64,000 nt of DNA from Methylomonas montana (GTDB lineage Bacteria > Pseudomonadota > Gammaproteobacteria > Methylococcales > Methylomonadaceae), in the NCBI RefSeq assembly GCF_030490285.1, contig NZ_CP129884.1:1426001-1490000 (forward strand), read 5' to 3'. Made by a program: the position numbers and the translations under genes. Position 1 is the stretch's first letter, and every line of letters begins with the position of its first letter. The notes below the pieces were generated by a model that was given only the letters and a program-made list of their open reading frames with translations, was not told the origin of the DNA and did no database searches. Positions 29,170-37,705 of this stretch are shown piece by piece.

Positions 29170-29253
29170 CAGAGCGTAACCCGTTTTTGTAGCTGATAGG
29201 AAGTGATTACGGCTAACGCCTTTTGGTCAGATGAATAAGCTTGGTCTACAGTG

Positions 29254-29697
29254 CTAATGTTTGTTAACACCTAGGTGCTTGAAGTCTGTCGCTGATAAAG
29301 CTGTTGTTCGTATTAGTTCTCGAGATAGAAGGTCGGTTCTGATGGCCGCCACGAATGCGCCTAAAGCAAATTCCTTCTCAGTATCACTCGATATTTTTTG
29401 AGTATGCACTGTGTCAAGAAAAGCGTACCCTTTTTTTATCACATCGTCTGGACAATATAACCACGCAATATTTAACTGATTCAGGAATTCAGACTTTAAA
29501 TCTTCAGCGTTGTTAGCACCTATGTAAAAGCCTTGCAAAGAATGTAATAACTCTTTATAGCTGGATTCCTTTCGTTGATATTGGTCAACGATTCGTTTTC
29601 TCCACTCATTAGTGAACCAGGCAACAATTGCGCCCAAAAGTGGAAGTGCAAATTTCCAGAATTCAATAGAGGAAAAAATACCAACAAAGAAACTCAT
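29254..29697 (-). CDS. Hypothetical protein with N-terminal membrane segment
   Basis: 147 aa from the ATG at 29697 (MSFFVGIFSS); an upstream in-frame start at 29745 would overlap the neighbouring fragment. One hydrophobic segment (about residues 8-28, FALPLLGAIVAWF) is followed by a soluble, mostly helical part with no motif I recognise. Base composition is more A+T-rich than the arginine genes around it, and it sits beside two broken genes, so acquisition by transfer is plausible. Confidence 0.6.
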   Translation of the reverse strand: MSFFVGIFSSIEFWKFALPLLGAIVAWFTNEWRKRIVDQYQRKESSYKELLHSLQGFYIGANNAEDLKSEFLNQLNIAWLYCPDDVIKKGYAFLDTVHTQKISSDTEKEFALGAFVAAIRTDLLSRELIRTTALSATDFKHLGVNKH

Positions 29698-29741
29698 TTT
29701 AAGATGTACTGAAGTTCGGAATGTATCGTTTAGTCTTGAGG

Positions 29742-29984
29742 TCACAACGTAGCGACTACCGTAATCGAAGCGGCCATCAATGTACCCAATTTGATGATTA
29801 CCCGGTATTCCAATTCGCGTATATCTCGGCGCAAGTTGTTTTCCAGTTCCATCAGGTCGTTTTTAGTCGCCAATTTATCTTCGATGAGACGAGCTTGCTC
29901 GTTGGCGAATACCTCGGCCTGTTCTTCGGTAAAGCCTACTGCCTTAAGTTTCTTCACGAAACTATGCGTGTCGAAAGTGATTGG
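29742..29984 (-). pseudogene. DUF1640-like coiled-coil fragment lacking a start codon
   Basis: The frame reads ITFDTHSFVKKLKAVGF, then TEEQAEVFANEQARLIEDKL, a coiled-coil stretch and a hydrophobic end. This matches the DUF1640 pattern (TFDT...FVKxLKAAGFTEEQA). The family normally starts with Met just before ITFDT. Here the codons between the stop at 29985-29987 and that point contain no usual start, so only a GTG at 29957 (71 aa) could initiate. Either a short GTG-started protein or a decayed gene. Confidence 0.5.
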
Positions 29985-30102
29985 TCACGACTTCACTCCA
30001 GTTTCAAACAATGCGACAGGGTTTACGCTACCGCTAACCCAATTTACAGTCAAGGCCGGAAATGACTTTCGGATTGTTTCCGGCCTGCCCATTGTTTGGG
30101 CA

Positions 30103-30336
30103 TCAATCCACATTATCCGTCACCGCACCCTTAGACGCCGAACTGACCAATTGTGCATATTTCGCTGGTACGCCACGACTATAACGCGGTGCCGGTTGCT
30201 GCCTTTTTTTCGAAGCGGCGGGCGATTTCGTGTTCAGTGACGTGCAGGGTCAACTGCTTGGTTTCGGCATCGATGGTGATTTCGTCACCATTTTGGACGA
30301 TCGCCAGCGCGCCGCTCTGTTTTGCCTTGGGGCTGA
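30103..30336 (-). pseudogene. ilvD: ilvD 3' relic (dihydroxy-acid dehydratase C terminus)
   Basis: On the minus strand, SPKAKQSGALAIVQNGDEI and TIDAETKQLTLHV match the C-terminal beta-domain of IlvD. After EIARRFEKK the frame shifts at a run of seven A (T run at 30204-30210). It resumes as QQPAPRYSRG, then PAKYAQLVSSASKGAVTDN, the near-universal IlvD end, with its stop at 30103-30105. The first 500 or so residues are absent. It is therefore a broken remnant directly behind the ygiM-like gene. Confidence 0.8.
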
Positions 30337-30337
30337 A

Positions 30338-30991
30338 TTAAAAACTGTCCCAGCCACTGGAACGGCGGCGCCAGCTGAGTTTAGGCAGAATAAAGCCCAG
30401 CAATACGCCGAATAATGCCAAGCCGCCGCCGTATAAAAACCAGTCTTGGTTGCTGCTGTCGGTCAGTGCTTGATTTTCGCGTTTCAGTTGCTGCAGTTCG
30501 CGCTCGACGGCGATGATGCGCTCCTGGAGTTGATCGCGTTGTTGTTTAAGCTGGATGGCATTGGCGGCGGTTTGTTGCAGTTCGCTAAGGTCGGCGCTGA
30601 GTTTGTCGCGTTCCTTGCCAATTTCCTGGCTGTTGGCTTGCCCGGCTTTTAATTGCTTGTTTTCTTCCTGGAGCACTTCCAGTTTTTTGTTAGCCGCTTC
30701 CAGTTGATTGCGAGCGCTGGGTTCGCCGGTCAGGTAACGGCTGAGAATGAAACCTTCCGCGCCGTTGCCGGTTTGAATATAGGTATAGCCGTTTTCGGTG
30801 CTTTCTTGCAAAACACTGACAGGAATGCCGTTTTCCAGCATTTTGACGATCTTGGTGCGTTCGCTTTCGCCGCTGCGTAATGGTACCTCGACCTTATCGG
30901 TGACATAAGCAGTTCTTGCCGAGGCAAACGGGCTAATCAGCAGGCAGGCAAAAATGTAGGCAAAAGATTTTTTCACAGTATCACTCTTCAT
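30338..30991 (-). CDS. SH3-domain membrane protein, YgiM/TIGR04211 type
   Basis: 217 aa. It has a signal peptide (about 1-25), then a bacterial SH3b domain (about 27-90; YVTDKVEVPLRSGESERTKI). A long coiled coil follows (about 95-170; LEAANKKLEVLQEENKQL), then a C-terminal transmembrane helix and a basic tail (KLSWRRRSSG). This is the YgiM architecture: anchored in the inner membrane with the SH3 domain in the periplasm, probably binding cell-wall material. It starts 32 bases after argF, so it may be the tail of the argD-argF unit. Confidence 0.85.
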   Translation of the reverse strand: MKSDTVKKSFAYIFACLLISPFASARTAYVTDKVEVPLRSGESERTKIVKMLENGIPVSVLQESTENGYTYIQTGNGAEGFILSRYLTGEPSARNQLEAANKKLEVLQEENKQLKAGQANSQEIGKERDKLSADLSELQQTAANAIQLKQQRDQLQERIIAVERELQQLKRENQALTDSSNQDWFLYGGGLALFGVLLGFILPKLSWRRRSSGWDSF

Positions 30992-31023
30992 TCGGCTTAA
31001 GGAAAGCGGCGATTCTAGCGAAA

Positions 31024-31923
31024 TTATCGGCAGATGAGAAATTCCAGTAGTGCTTTCTGGGCATGTAGCCGATTCTCCGCTTCCTGAAATATCACGCTTT
31101 GCGGGCCGTCGATGACCTCCGCCGTGACTTCTTCGCCGCGATGCGCCGGCAGGCAGTGCATGAACAGCGCATCCGGTTTGGCGGCCGCCATGGTCTTGGC
31201 ATCGACTTGAAAGTCTTTGAACACGAATTCGCGTTTCTTCTGTTCCTCTTCTTGGCCCATGCTGGCCCAGACGTCGGTCACCACTAAATCGGCTTGTTGA
31301 GCGGCTTGTTCCGGCGTGTTGAAAAACGCCACCCTGTGCCCCGCGGCATCGGCGATGCTTTGTTGTGGCCGGTAATCGACAGGGCAGGCGATGTTCAATT
31401 TAAAATCGAACTGGCGGGCAGCATTGATGTAGGAATGGCACATATTGTTGCCGTCGCCGATCCAGGCTACGGTTTTGCCGGCGATGTCGCCGCGCGTTTC
31501 GAAATAAGTTTGCATGTCGGCCAGCAATTGGCAGGGATGCAGCAGATCGGTCAGGCCATTGATCACCGGCACTCGCGAGTACTTGGCAAAGGTGGTGACG
31601 GTCTCATGCTTGTCTGTGCGCAGCATAATGCAATCCACCATGCTGGAGATGACCTTGGCGCTGTCTTCCAAGGGTTCGCCGCGGCCGAGCTGAGTGTCGC
31701 GCGGCGACAAGAACAGCGCGCTACCGCCGAATTGCGCCATGCCGGCTTCGAAAGAGATGCGGGTACGGGTCGAGGATTTTTCGAAAACCATCGCCAGCAC
31801 TTTGCCTTTGAACGGTTGGTAATTCGGGTCGCGATGAGTTTTGAGCTGGATCGCCCGTTGGATCAAGGTGTGTAATTCGGCGCTGGACAGATCCAGCAGG
31901 CTGATGAAATGTCTGGGTTGCAT
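31024..31923 (-). CDS. argF: Ornithine carbamoyltransferase
   Basis: 299 aa. It condenses carbamoyl phosphate with ornithine to citrulline. The carbamoyl-phosphate loop STRTR (in [12 protein letters not shown]), the ornithine-site HPCQ and the catalytic HCLPA ([12 protein letters not shown]) are all present. It starts 6 bases after the argD stop, so the two are co-translated. Confidence 0.96.
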   Translation of the reverse strand: MQPRHFISLLDLSSAELHTLIQRAIQLKTHRDPNYQPFKGKVLAMVFEKSSTRTRISFEAGMAQFGGSALFLSPRDTQLGRGEPLEDSAKVISSMVDCIMLRTDKHETVTTFAKYSRVPVINGLTDLLHPCQLLADMQTYFETRGDIAGKTVAWIGDGNNMCHSYINAARQFDFKLNIACPVDYRPQQSIADAAGHRVAFFNTPEQAAQQADLVVTDVWASMGQEEEQKKREFVFKDFQVDAKTMAAAKPDALFMHCLPAHRGEEVTAEVIDGPQSVIFQEAENRLHAQKALLEFLICR

Positions 31924-31929
31924 GGTGGA

Positions 31930-33102
31930 CTACCGGCTAAATTCCTGAATGAGCGCTGACAAAGTCTCGGTCAGCGTGACGATTTGGGCGTCGTCGATAA
32001 TCAACGGCGGCAATAAACGAATGATGCTATCGGCGGTGACATTGATCAGCAAGCCCTTTGCCAGTGCTTTGCCGACTAGTTCGCCGCATGGCCGGTCTAA
32101 TTCGATGCCGATCATCAAGCCTTTATAGCGAATATCGACAATATGCGGGTTGCCGGCCAGCGAATCTTTAAACAGTTGGCAAATCCGCTCGCCCTTGGCT
32201 TGCGCATCGGTAATTAGTGTGCCGGCCGTTAAGGTTTCCAGCACCGCTAGTGCGGCGCTGCAAGCCAGCGGGTTACCGCCGAAAGTCGAGCCGTGATTGC
32301 CGGCCTGCAACACTGCCGCTGCCTTGCCACGAGCCAGGCAAGCGCCTATCGGTACGCCGTTGCCCAAGGCTTTGGCCAGCGTGCAAACGTCCGGGAGGAT
32401 GCCGTTATGCTGATGGGCCAGGAAACGGCCGGTACGGCCGACGCCGGTCTGAATTTCGTCTAGCATCATCAATAAATTATGCCGATCGCACAGCTCGCGA
32501 ATTTGATTCAAATAGTCCTCGGCCGGAATATTGACGCCGCCTTCGCCTTGTACCGGCTCGACCAGGATCGCGACGATGCTTTTATCGGCAGCGATAGCGG
32601 TTTCGAGGGCGGCGACATCGTTGTAAGGCACATGGGTAAATCCGGCCAGCAAAGGCTCGAAACCTTGCTTGATCTTGGTATTGCCGGTCGCGCTCAGCGT
32701 GCCCATGGTACGGCCGTGGAAGCTTTTTTCCATGGTCAATACCACCGGATTGTCGATGCCTAGGTGGTGGCCATATTTGCGGGCGATTTTGATCGCCGCT
32801 TCGTTGGCTTCCGCGCCGGAATTGCTGAAAAACACATTATCCATGCCACTCAGCTCGATCAATCGATCCGCCAATTGAGACTGTAATGCGACGCCGTAGA
32901 GATTGGAGGTATGCAGCAGGGTCTTGCTCTGCCGGCACAGCGCTTCGTGTACGGCCGGATGAGCATGGCCCAGGCCGCACACCGCGATGCCGGCAACCGA
33001 ATCCAGATAGCGGCGTCCCTCGGTATCCCATAGCCACGCGCCTTCGCCGCGTTCAAAAGTGACCGACTGGCGGGCATAGGTAGGCATGATGTGATTGGTC
33101 AT
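31930..33102 (-). CDS. argD: Acetylornithine aminotransferase
   Basis: 390-aa class III aminotransferase. The PLP-phosphate loop (NSGAEANEAAIK), the Asp that contacts the pyridine nitrogen (LMLDEIQTGVGRTG) and the Schiff-base lysine (TLAKALGNG) are visible. It converts N-acetylglutamate semialdehyde to N-acetylornithine and may also serve lysine synthesis as DapC. First gene of argD-argF. A good sigma-70 promoter lies at 33160-33188. Confidence 0.93.
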   Translation of the reverse strand: MTNHIMPTYARQSVTFERGEGAWLWDTEGRRYLDSVAGIAVCGLGHAHPAVHEALCRQSKTLLHTSNLYGVALQSQLADRLIELSGMDNVFFSNSGAEANEAAIKIARKYGHHLGIDNPVVLTMEKSFHGRTMGTLSATGNTKIKQGFEPLLAGFTHVPYNDVAALETAIAADKSIVAILVEPVQGEGGVNIPAEDYLNQIRELCDRHNLLMMLDEIQTGVGRTGRFLAHQHNGILPDVCTLAKALGNGVPIGACLARGKAAAVLQAGNHGSTFGGNPLACSAALAVLETLTAGTLITDAQAKGERICQLFKDSLAGNPHIVDIRYKGLMIGIELDRPCGELVGKALAKGLLINVTADSIIRLLPPLIIDDAQIVTLTETLSALIQEFSR

Positions 33103-33159
33103 TTTGCTAAGACTCTGAAAGTGTTTTGGAAAATGCTTTTCGGTCGAAAAAAGCGCGCG

Positions 33160-33188
33160 ATTATATTTTTTTAACCTGGCGGAAGCAA
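33160..33188 (-). promoter_or_regulatory. Sigma-70 promoter of argD-argF
   Basis: Minus strand: TTGCTT (33188-33183), a 17-base spacer, then a perfect TATAAT (33165-33160). The predicted start site lies about 50 bases before the argD ATG. No clear ARG-box palindrome was found next to it. Confidence 0.7.
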
Positions 33189-33375
33189 TAAATAGTTATA
33201 GCGAAAACCTTTGGATAGTAGCGGGTGGCCGGATACTGCAGACTTTACTAACGGAAAATTTCCGGCGACGCCGATTTTGTTATAAATCTGTAACATTAAT
33301 GCTTTAGATTTGTTCAACTTTAAGTTGTTTCGACCGGCGCGAGTTTGCCGGCGATTTACCCACAAAGGACTTGCG

Positions 33376-33888
33376 TTGAACGATAACGAACATCTTTTAG
33401 ACGATAAAAAGCACATCGTGTCGATTCGGTTGAACAATTCCGACCGGATTGCGGTGCGATCCACCGCCGCGCGGCTTTTTGTGCGCGAATCCGAATTGTA
33501 CCGGTTTGCGGTATACCACCTTTTAAACCGTTTGCATAAATTGCACGACGATGCCTGTGTCGGCAGCGATTTGTTGCCGCTGTTCATCGAGTTTAAAGAC
33601 GAGCTGAACACCCATTTGGGCTTAAAAAAGCATCAGCTGTTCAAAATATTCAACGGCAAAAGTCCCCATCCGGAAAAATTTGTGTCGATGGCCGATATCG
33701 AGTTGCTGCTATTGCCGCAACATGCGGTACGACAGCGTTTGTTGCAAATGAACGAAGCCAGCGGGCAACGGCAGGCCGATACTCATGCCTGGCTAGTGGC
33801 TTATTTGCGCGAAAAATATCATTTCACCGATCAGGACTTGGAGTTTGATATTGAATCGATTGATCTGGGTTTAGCCGAAAGCGATTAG
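33376..33888 (+). CDS. Unknown cytoplasmic protein with possible ribbon-helix-helix start
   Basis: 170 aa when started at TTG 33376 (LNDNEHLL), which has AAAGGA about 6 bases upstream. The in-frame TTG at 33310 would add 22 Arg/Phe-rich residues. The first 50 residues (KHIVSIRLNNSDRIAVRSTA, then ARLFVRESELYRFAV) have the strand-helix-helix look of a ribbon-helix-helix DNA-binding domain. The rest is helical and leucine-rich. There is no membrane segment. I do not recognise the family. Confidence 0.7.
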   Translation: MNDNEHLLDDKKHIVSIRLNNSDRIAVRSTAARLFVRESELYRFAVYHLLNRLHKLHDDACVGSDLLPLFIEFKDELNTHLGLKKHQLFKIFNGKSPHPEKFVSMADIELLLLPQHAVRQRLLQMNEASGQRQADTHAWLVAYLREKYHFTDQDLEFDIESIDLGLAESD

Positions 33889-33909
33889 CGCCGGGTTTGT
33901 TAGATTGTT

Positions 33910-35712
33910 TTAGCCTATATTGTCGACAAATTGTCGATGCCAAATGCTAAAGTCCACTGGGCTTAGCGGTTTGGCAAAGCGATAGCCTTGCACTTCGTGA
34001 CATTGATGGTTTTCGATACACTCCAGTTCGTCGTCGCTTTCCACGCCTTCGGCGATCGTCACCAAGCCCAGGCTGTTGCCCAAGGCGATGATGGCTCTGA
34101 CAATGGCGTCGTTGGCGGGCGTAGTTTGGATGTGTCTGATAAACGATTGATCGATCTTGATTTTGTCGATTGGAAACTTGCGTAAATAGCTTAAGCTGGA
34201 ATAGCCGGTGCCGAAATCGTCGATAGCCAATTTGACGCCGAGCTCGCGCAGATTGGTCAAGGTTCGTACCGCATTTTCCGCGTGGGTCATCACCACGCCC
34301 TCGGTCAATTCCAATTCCAGATTTTGCGGGTCGATGCCGGTTTCCTCGATGATCTGTTTGACCCTCGCCGCAAAGCCTTGCTGTTCGAATTGCTTGGCGG
34401 AAATATTGACCGACATGCGAAACGCCGGCAAGCCTTGCCGAATCCAGGTTAAATGTTGTCGGCAAGCTTCCCTGAGTACCCAGTCGCCAATCGCCAGAAT
34501 TAACCCGGTTTCTTCGGCGATGGGAATGAATATTGCCGGGGATACCATGCCCATGCTGGGATGTCGCCAACGCAGCAAGGCTTCCACGCCGACCACCTGC
34601 CGGTCGCTGAGCTGAATTTGCGGTTGATACGCCAGCGAGAAATCCATGGTTTCCATCGCTATTCGTAGCTGCGTTTCCAGGTGCATGCGTTCCTGCATGC
34701 CGTGATCCATCGATTTCGCATAGACGACGAATTGGTTGCGGCCTTGTTGTTTGGCTTGGTACATGGCGGCATCGGCCTTGCGAATCAAGCCTTCCGGGGT
34801 TCGGTCGTGCTGGGGATACAGGGCGATGCCCATGCTGGCAGTGGCCTGGAATTGATGGTCGTAAATCGACATGGGCTGGCGCAGGGCGGCGATGATGTTG
34901 GTGACTACCGCGGTGGCGCAAGACTCGCCGTCGATGTTTTGTAAAATGATCACGAATTCGTCGCCGCCCAGCCTGGAGACCGTGTCGCTTTGTCGGACGC
35001 TGGCGGTCAAACGTTCGGCGACGGTCAGTAGCAGCCGGTCGCCGAAACTATGACCCATGCTGTCGTTAATGAATTTGAAGCGGTCCAGGTCGACAAAAAC
35101 CAGCGCGATCATGCGCTGGTTACGCACCGCGTTTTGGCAGGCCTGTTGCAGTCTGTCCTTGAACATCAGACGATTCGGCAAGCCGGTTAGTTGATCGTAA
35201 TGGGCGAGCAGATATAAATCGCGTTGCTTGCGGTAGGTGATTTCCTCCAGCAAGGCGTGTCCGGTAGCCATGCCGGCGTATATGCCATCTCGCAGAATCA
35301 CGAAACCGTTCACCATATGCCGCATGCCGGAGTCGATGATGATTTGCGCGACATCGTCAATGCCGGCATTGACGTCGACAATAATCGGCTGGTCGTCCAT
35401 GATCTCGGTGATTAGCTTGTTGAAGAGCAAATCGCGGGCGAACGGCCGCAGAAAGATTTCGCTGATTCTGCCACGGTCCATGATGCCGACAGGCGTGTGG
35501 TTACGATCGACGACGGTCACCGCGGGCAAGTTTTCGTTGCGGATGAAATGATCCAGTACTGCCACGCAACGGGTGTTGTCGTTAATCGGTTCGACGTAAT
35601 TCAACAAGCGTCCAACGGTGGCGGGTTGCGGGCTTGGAATATCTTCTATCTCCTGTCGATGTCTTCTGGCGTCTTTTAAGGCGATTTCGATGGAATTGAC
35701 GGGAAATAGCAT
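33910..35712 (-). CDS. CBS-pair, GGDEF and EAL domain c-di-GMP signalling protein
   Basis: 600 aa with no membrane segment. A tandem CBS-like sensor covers about residues 25-165 (VGRLLNYVEPI, then AVTVVDRNHTPVGIMDR). A GGDEF domain (about 175-340) has an intact GGDEF signature in RLGGDEFVII. An EAL domain (about 350-595) has EAL in GVEALLRWRHP and DDFGTGYSSL. Both catalytic signatures are kept, so it could make and degrade c-di-GMP; in many such proteins one activity dominates. CBS domains usually bind adenine nucleotides, giving a possible energy input. c-di-GMP may be read by the riboswitch candidate at 13429-13520. Confidence 0.93.
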   Translation of the reverse strand: MLFPVNSIEIALKDARRHRQEIEDIPSPQPATVGRLLNYVEPINDNTRCVAVLDHFIRNENLPAVTVVDRNHTPVGIMDRGRISEIFLRPFARDLLFNKLITEIMDDQPIIVDVNAGIDDVAQIIIDSGMRHMVNGFVILRDGIYAGMATGHALLEEITYRKQRDLYLLAHYDQLTGLPNRLMFKDRLQQACQNAVRNQRMIALVFVDLDRFKFINDSMGHSFGDRLLLTVAERLTASVRQSDTVSRLGGDEFVIILQNIDGESCATAVVTNIIAALRQPMSIYDHQFQATASMGIALYPQHDRTPEGLIRKADAAMYQAKQQGRNQFVVYAKSMDHGMQERMHLETQLRIAMETMDFSLAYQPQIQLSDRQVVGVEALLRWRHPSMGMVSPAIFIPIAEETGLILAIGDWVLREACRQHLTWIRQGLPAFRMSVNISAKQFEQQGFAARVKQIIEETGIDPQNLELELTEGVVMTHAENAVRTLTNLRELGVKLAIDDFGTGYSSLSYLRKFPIDKIKIDQSFIRHIQTTPANDAIVRAIIALGNSLGLVTIAEGVESDDELECIENHQCHEVQGYRFAKPLSPVDFSIWHRQFVDNIG

Positions 35713-35851
35713 CGTGAGCGGGGAGTTGCCGAGTTAAAAGCCGCCAGTCTAGCGAGCGATGATGACAGTTTTGTTACAGAGGGCGACTGGACAATGCTTG
35801 CCTGGATTGGCTATGCTCAGGGTTTAACCGCATTGTTGCGTAGGAGGCAGC

Positions 35852-36487
35852 ATGTCATTGACCCCCGTATTGTTTCCGGATTTGATTCAAGCGCTGATCG
35901 ACACCATCGAAGTCCATGCCGATGAGGTGACGGAGCTGGATCAGGCGATAGGCGACGGCGATCATGTATTTAATTTACAGCGCGGCTTGCAAGCTTTGCG
36001 CGAGCATGCCGCCGAGATTGCTCAGCTCGATTGGCCTGCCGCCTGGCAGAAGATCGGCATGACGGTGATGGCGGCGGTGGGCGGCGCCTCCGGGTCCTTG
36101 TACGCGACGCTGTTCATCAGTCTCGGTAAAAATAGTCACGACAAAACTCAAGACTTGGCGGGATTTGCCGAGGCGTTTCAGTTGGCGGTGGAAGCGGTCA
36201 AACAGCGCGGTAAGGCTGATGTCGGCGAGAAGACCATGCTGGATGTGTTGGTCCCGGTGGCGCAAGCCCTGCGCCAAGACGCCGAGGCGAGTAAGCCCTT
36301 GGCGGAACTATTGGATCATCTGTGCGGCGTCGCGGAAATCGGCGTGGAAGCGACGCGCGACATGCTGGCTACCAAGGGCCGCGCTTCGTTTCTGGGCGAG
36401 CGTAGTAAAGGTCACATCGATGCTGGCGCCAAAACCGCGCAATTGATGGTGGCAGCGATAGCTGGGGTGTTGACAAAATGGCAGTAA
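35852..36487 (+). CDS. dhaL: Dihydroxyacetone kinase subunit L (ADP/ATP-binding)
   Basis: 211 aa, all-helical DhaL. The Mg-binding aspartates are in LDQAIGDGDHVFNLQRG and the nucleotide loop in GGASGSLYATLF. In phosphotransferase-type systems DhaL keeps ADP tightly bound and is rephosphorylated by DhaM; in ATP-type enzymes it is fused to DhaK. Here dhaL and dhaK are separate and convergent, and no dhaM is in the window. A GGAGG ribosome site precedes the ATG. Confidence 0.92.
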   Translation: MSLTPVLFPDLIQALIDTIEVHADEVTELDQAIGDGDHVFNLQRGLQALREHAAEIAQLDWPAAWQKIGMTVMAAVGGASGSLYATLFISLGKNSHDKTQDLAGFAEAFQLAVEAVKQRGKADVGEKTMLDVLVPVAQALRQDAEASKPLAELLDHLCGVAEIGVEATRDMLATKGRASFLGERSKGHIDAGAKTAQLMVAAIAGVLTKWQ

Positions 36488-36530
36488 GACGATTTGCTGG
36501 GAAGTGGGCGAAACCACTCCCCAGGTTTTG

Positions 36531-36645
36531 GAGGTTGTCGTAAAAGTCAAATGCAGGTTGGGTAGAGCATAGCGAAGCCCAACAAAATCAAAATGTTGGG
36601 CTCCATTGTATTCAGCCAAACCCACCTTTACGACAACCTCTTTTT
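36531..36645. repeat. Inverted-repeat element between convergent dhaL and dhaK
   Basis: Terminal arms GAGGTTGTCGTAAA (36531-36544) and TTTACGACAACCTC (36627-36640) are exact 14-base inverse complements, with five T after the right arm. Inside are GTTGGG/CCCAAC repeats of the common GGTTGGG...GCCCAAC intergenic type (36556-36602). It may be a small non-autonomous repeat that now serves as terminator for dhaL. No open frame. Confidence 0.75.
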
Positions 36646-36683
36646 GGGAGGTAGTATTGGCCTAAGCTCAGCTGGCCGCTAAT

Positions 36684-37670
36684 TTAGCAGCCCCAGCGTA
36701 ACGCCGCGGTATTCACCGGGGCATCCCACAGGCGCAGCATTTCCTCGTCCATTAGGGTTAGCGTCAACGAGCAGCCGGCCATGTCCAGCGAAGTGGTGAA
36801 ATTGCCGACTAGCGAGCGCTGGATATTCAAGCCGCGTTGATTGAAAAACTGCCAAGCTAGTTCATAAATCAAATGCAATTCGATCAATGGCGTGGCGCCG
36901 AAGCCGTTGACATGCAACAAGACGGCTTGCCCGGCGGCCGGTTTCAATTCTTCGACAATATGCCCGGCCAGTTGTTCGACTATTTCGCTGGCGCTCACCA
37001 GCTTCACCGTTTCCCGGCCGCGTTCGCCGTGGATGCCGACGCCCATTTCGATTTCGTCTTCGGCGATGGCGAAGGTTGGATGACCCAGCGCCGGCACCGT
37101 GCAACTGCTCAAGGCTACGCCCATCGAGGCAGTGGCTTGATTGACCCGTTCGCCCAGTGCTTTACACGCCGCTAAATCGGCGCCGGCTTCGGCGGCGGCG
37201 CCAACGATTTTCTCGACGATGGCGGTGCCGGCCACGCCTCGACGGCCAATGCTGTGGGATTTTGGTAAGGAAATGTCGTCGTTGATCAACACGCTGGCAT
37301 TGGCTAGCTCCAGCATCTCGGCGGCCATCTCGAAATTCATCACGTCGCCGGCATAATTTTTAACGATGAACAATACGCCGGCGCCGCCGTCGACTGCTTG
37401 TGCGGCGGCCAGCATCTGATCTGGCGTCGGCGAAGTAAATACCTGGCCGGGGCAGGCGGCATCCAGCATGCCGACGCCGACAAAGCCGCTGTGTAAAGGC
37501 TCGTGGCCCGAGCCGCCGCCGGAAATCAGTGCGACCTTGCCGGTTTTACGAGTGTTTCGATACACAAAGCGCGGTTCCTGGTTGAATTGCACGATGTCGG
37601 CATGAGCCTTGGCAAAGCCTTGTAAGCTGGTTTGCAATAAGGTTTCCGGGCTGTCGATAAATTTTTTCAT
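36684..37670 (-). CDS. dhaK: Dihydroxyacetone kinase subunit K (substrate-binding)
   Basis: 328 aa. The family-defining active-site histidine that binds dihydroxyacetone covalently is in VGIHGERG, and the N-terminal GGGSGHEPLHSGFVG is intact. DhaK and DhaL together phosphorylate dihydroxyacetone to dihydroxyacetone phosphate. It is 35 bases behind a HAD phosphatase gene in the same direction. Confidence 0.93.
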   Translation of the reverse strand: MKKFIDSPETLLQTSLQGFAKAHADIVQFNQEPRFVYRNTRKTGKVALISGGGSGHEPLHSGFVGVGMLDAACPGQVFTSPTPDQMLAAAQAVDGGAGVLFIVKNYAGDVMNFEMAAEMLELANASVLINDDISLPKSHSIGRRGVAGTAIVEKIVGAAAEAGADLAACKALGERVNQATASMGVALSSCTVPALGHPTFAIAEDEIEMGVGIHGERGRETVKLVSASEIVEQLAGHIVEELKPAAGQAVLLHVNGFGATPLIELHLIYELAWQFFNQRGLNIQRSLVGNFTTSLDMAGCSLTLTLMDEEMLRLWDAPVNTAALRWGC

Positions 37671-37705
37671 GGTTAGCCTCCGCGGTATTTTGCTTGAGAA
37701 GAGGG

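Noticed and set aside
29791-30240. 149-codon plus-strand frame
   Set aside because: It runs antisense through the DUF1640-like fragment and the ilvD relic, both of which have recognisable family residues on the minus strand.
33171-33611. 146-codon minus-strand frame upstream of argD
   Set aside because: It crosses the argD promoter and overlaps the better supported plus-strand gene; no similarity recognised.
33947-34921. 324-codon minus-strand frame in an alternative register
   Set aside because: Same strand but a different frame inside the GGDEF-EAL gene, Arg/His/Pro-rich shadow.
36308-36625. 105-codon minus-strand frame over the dhaL end and the repeat element
   Set aside because: Created by the repeat and antisense dhaL; no family.
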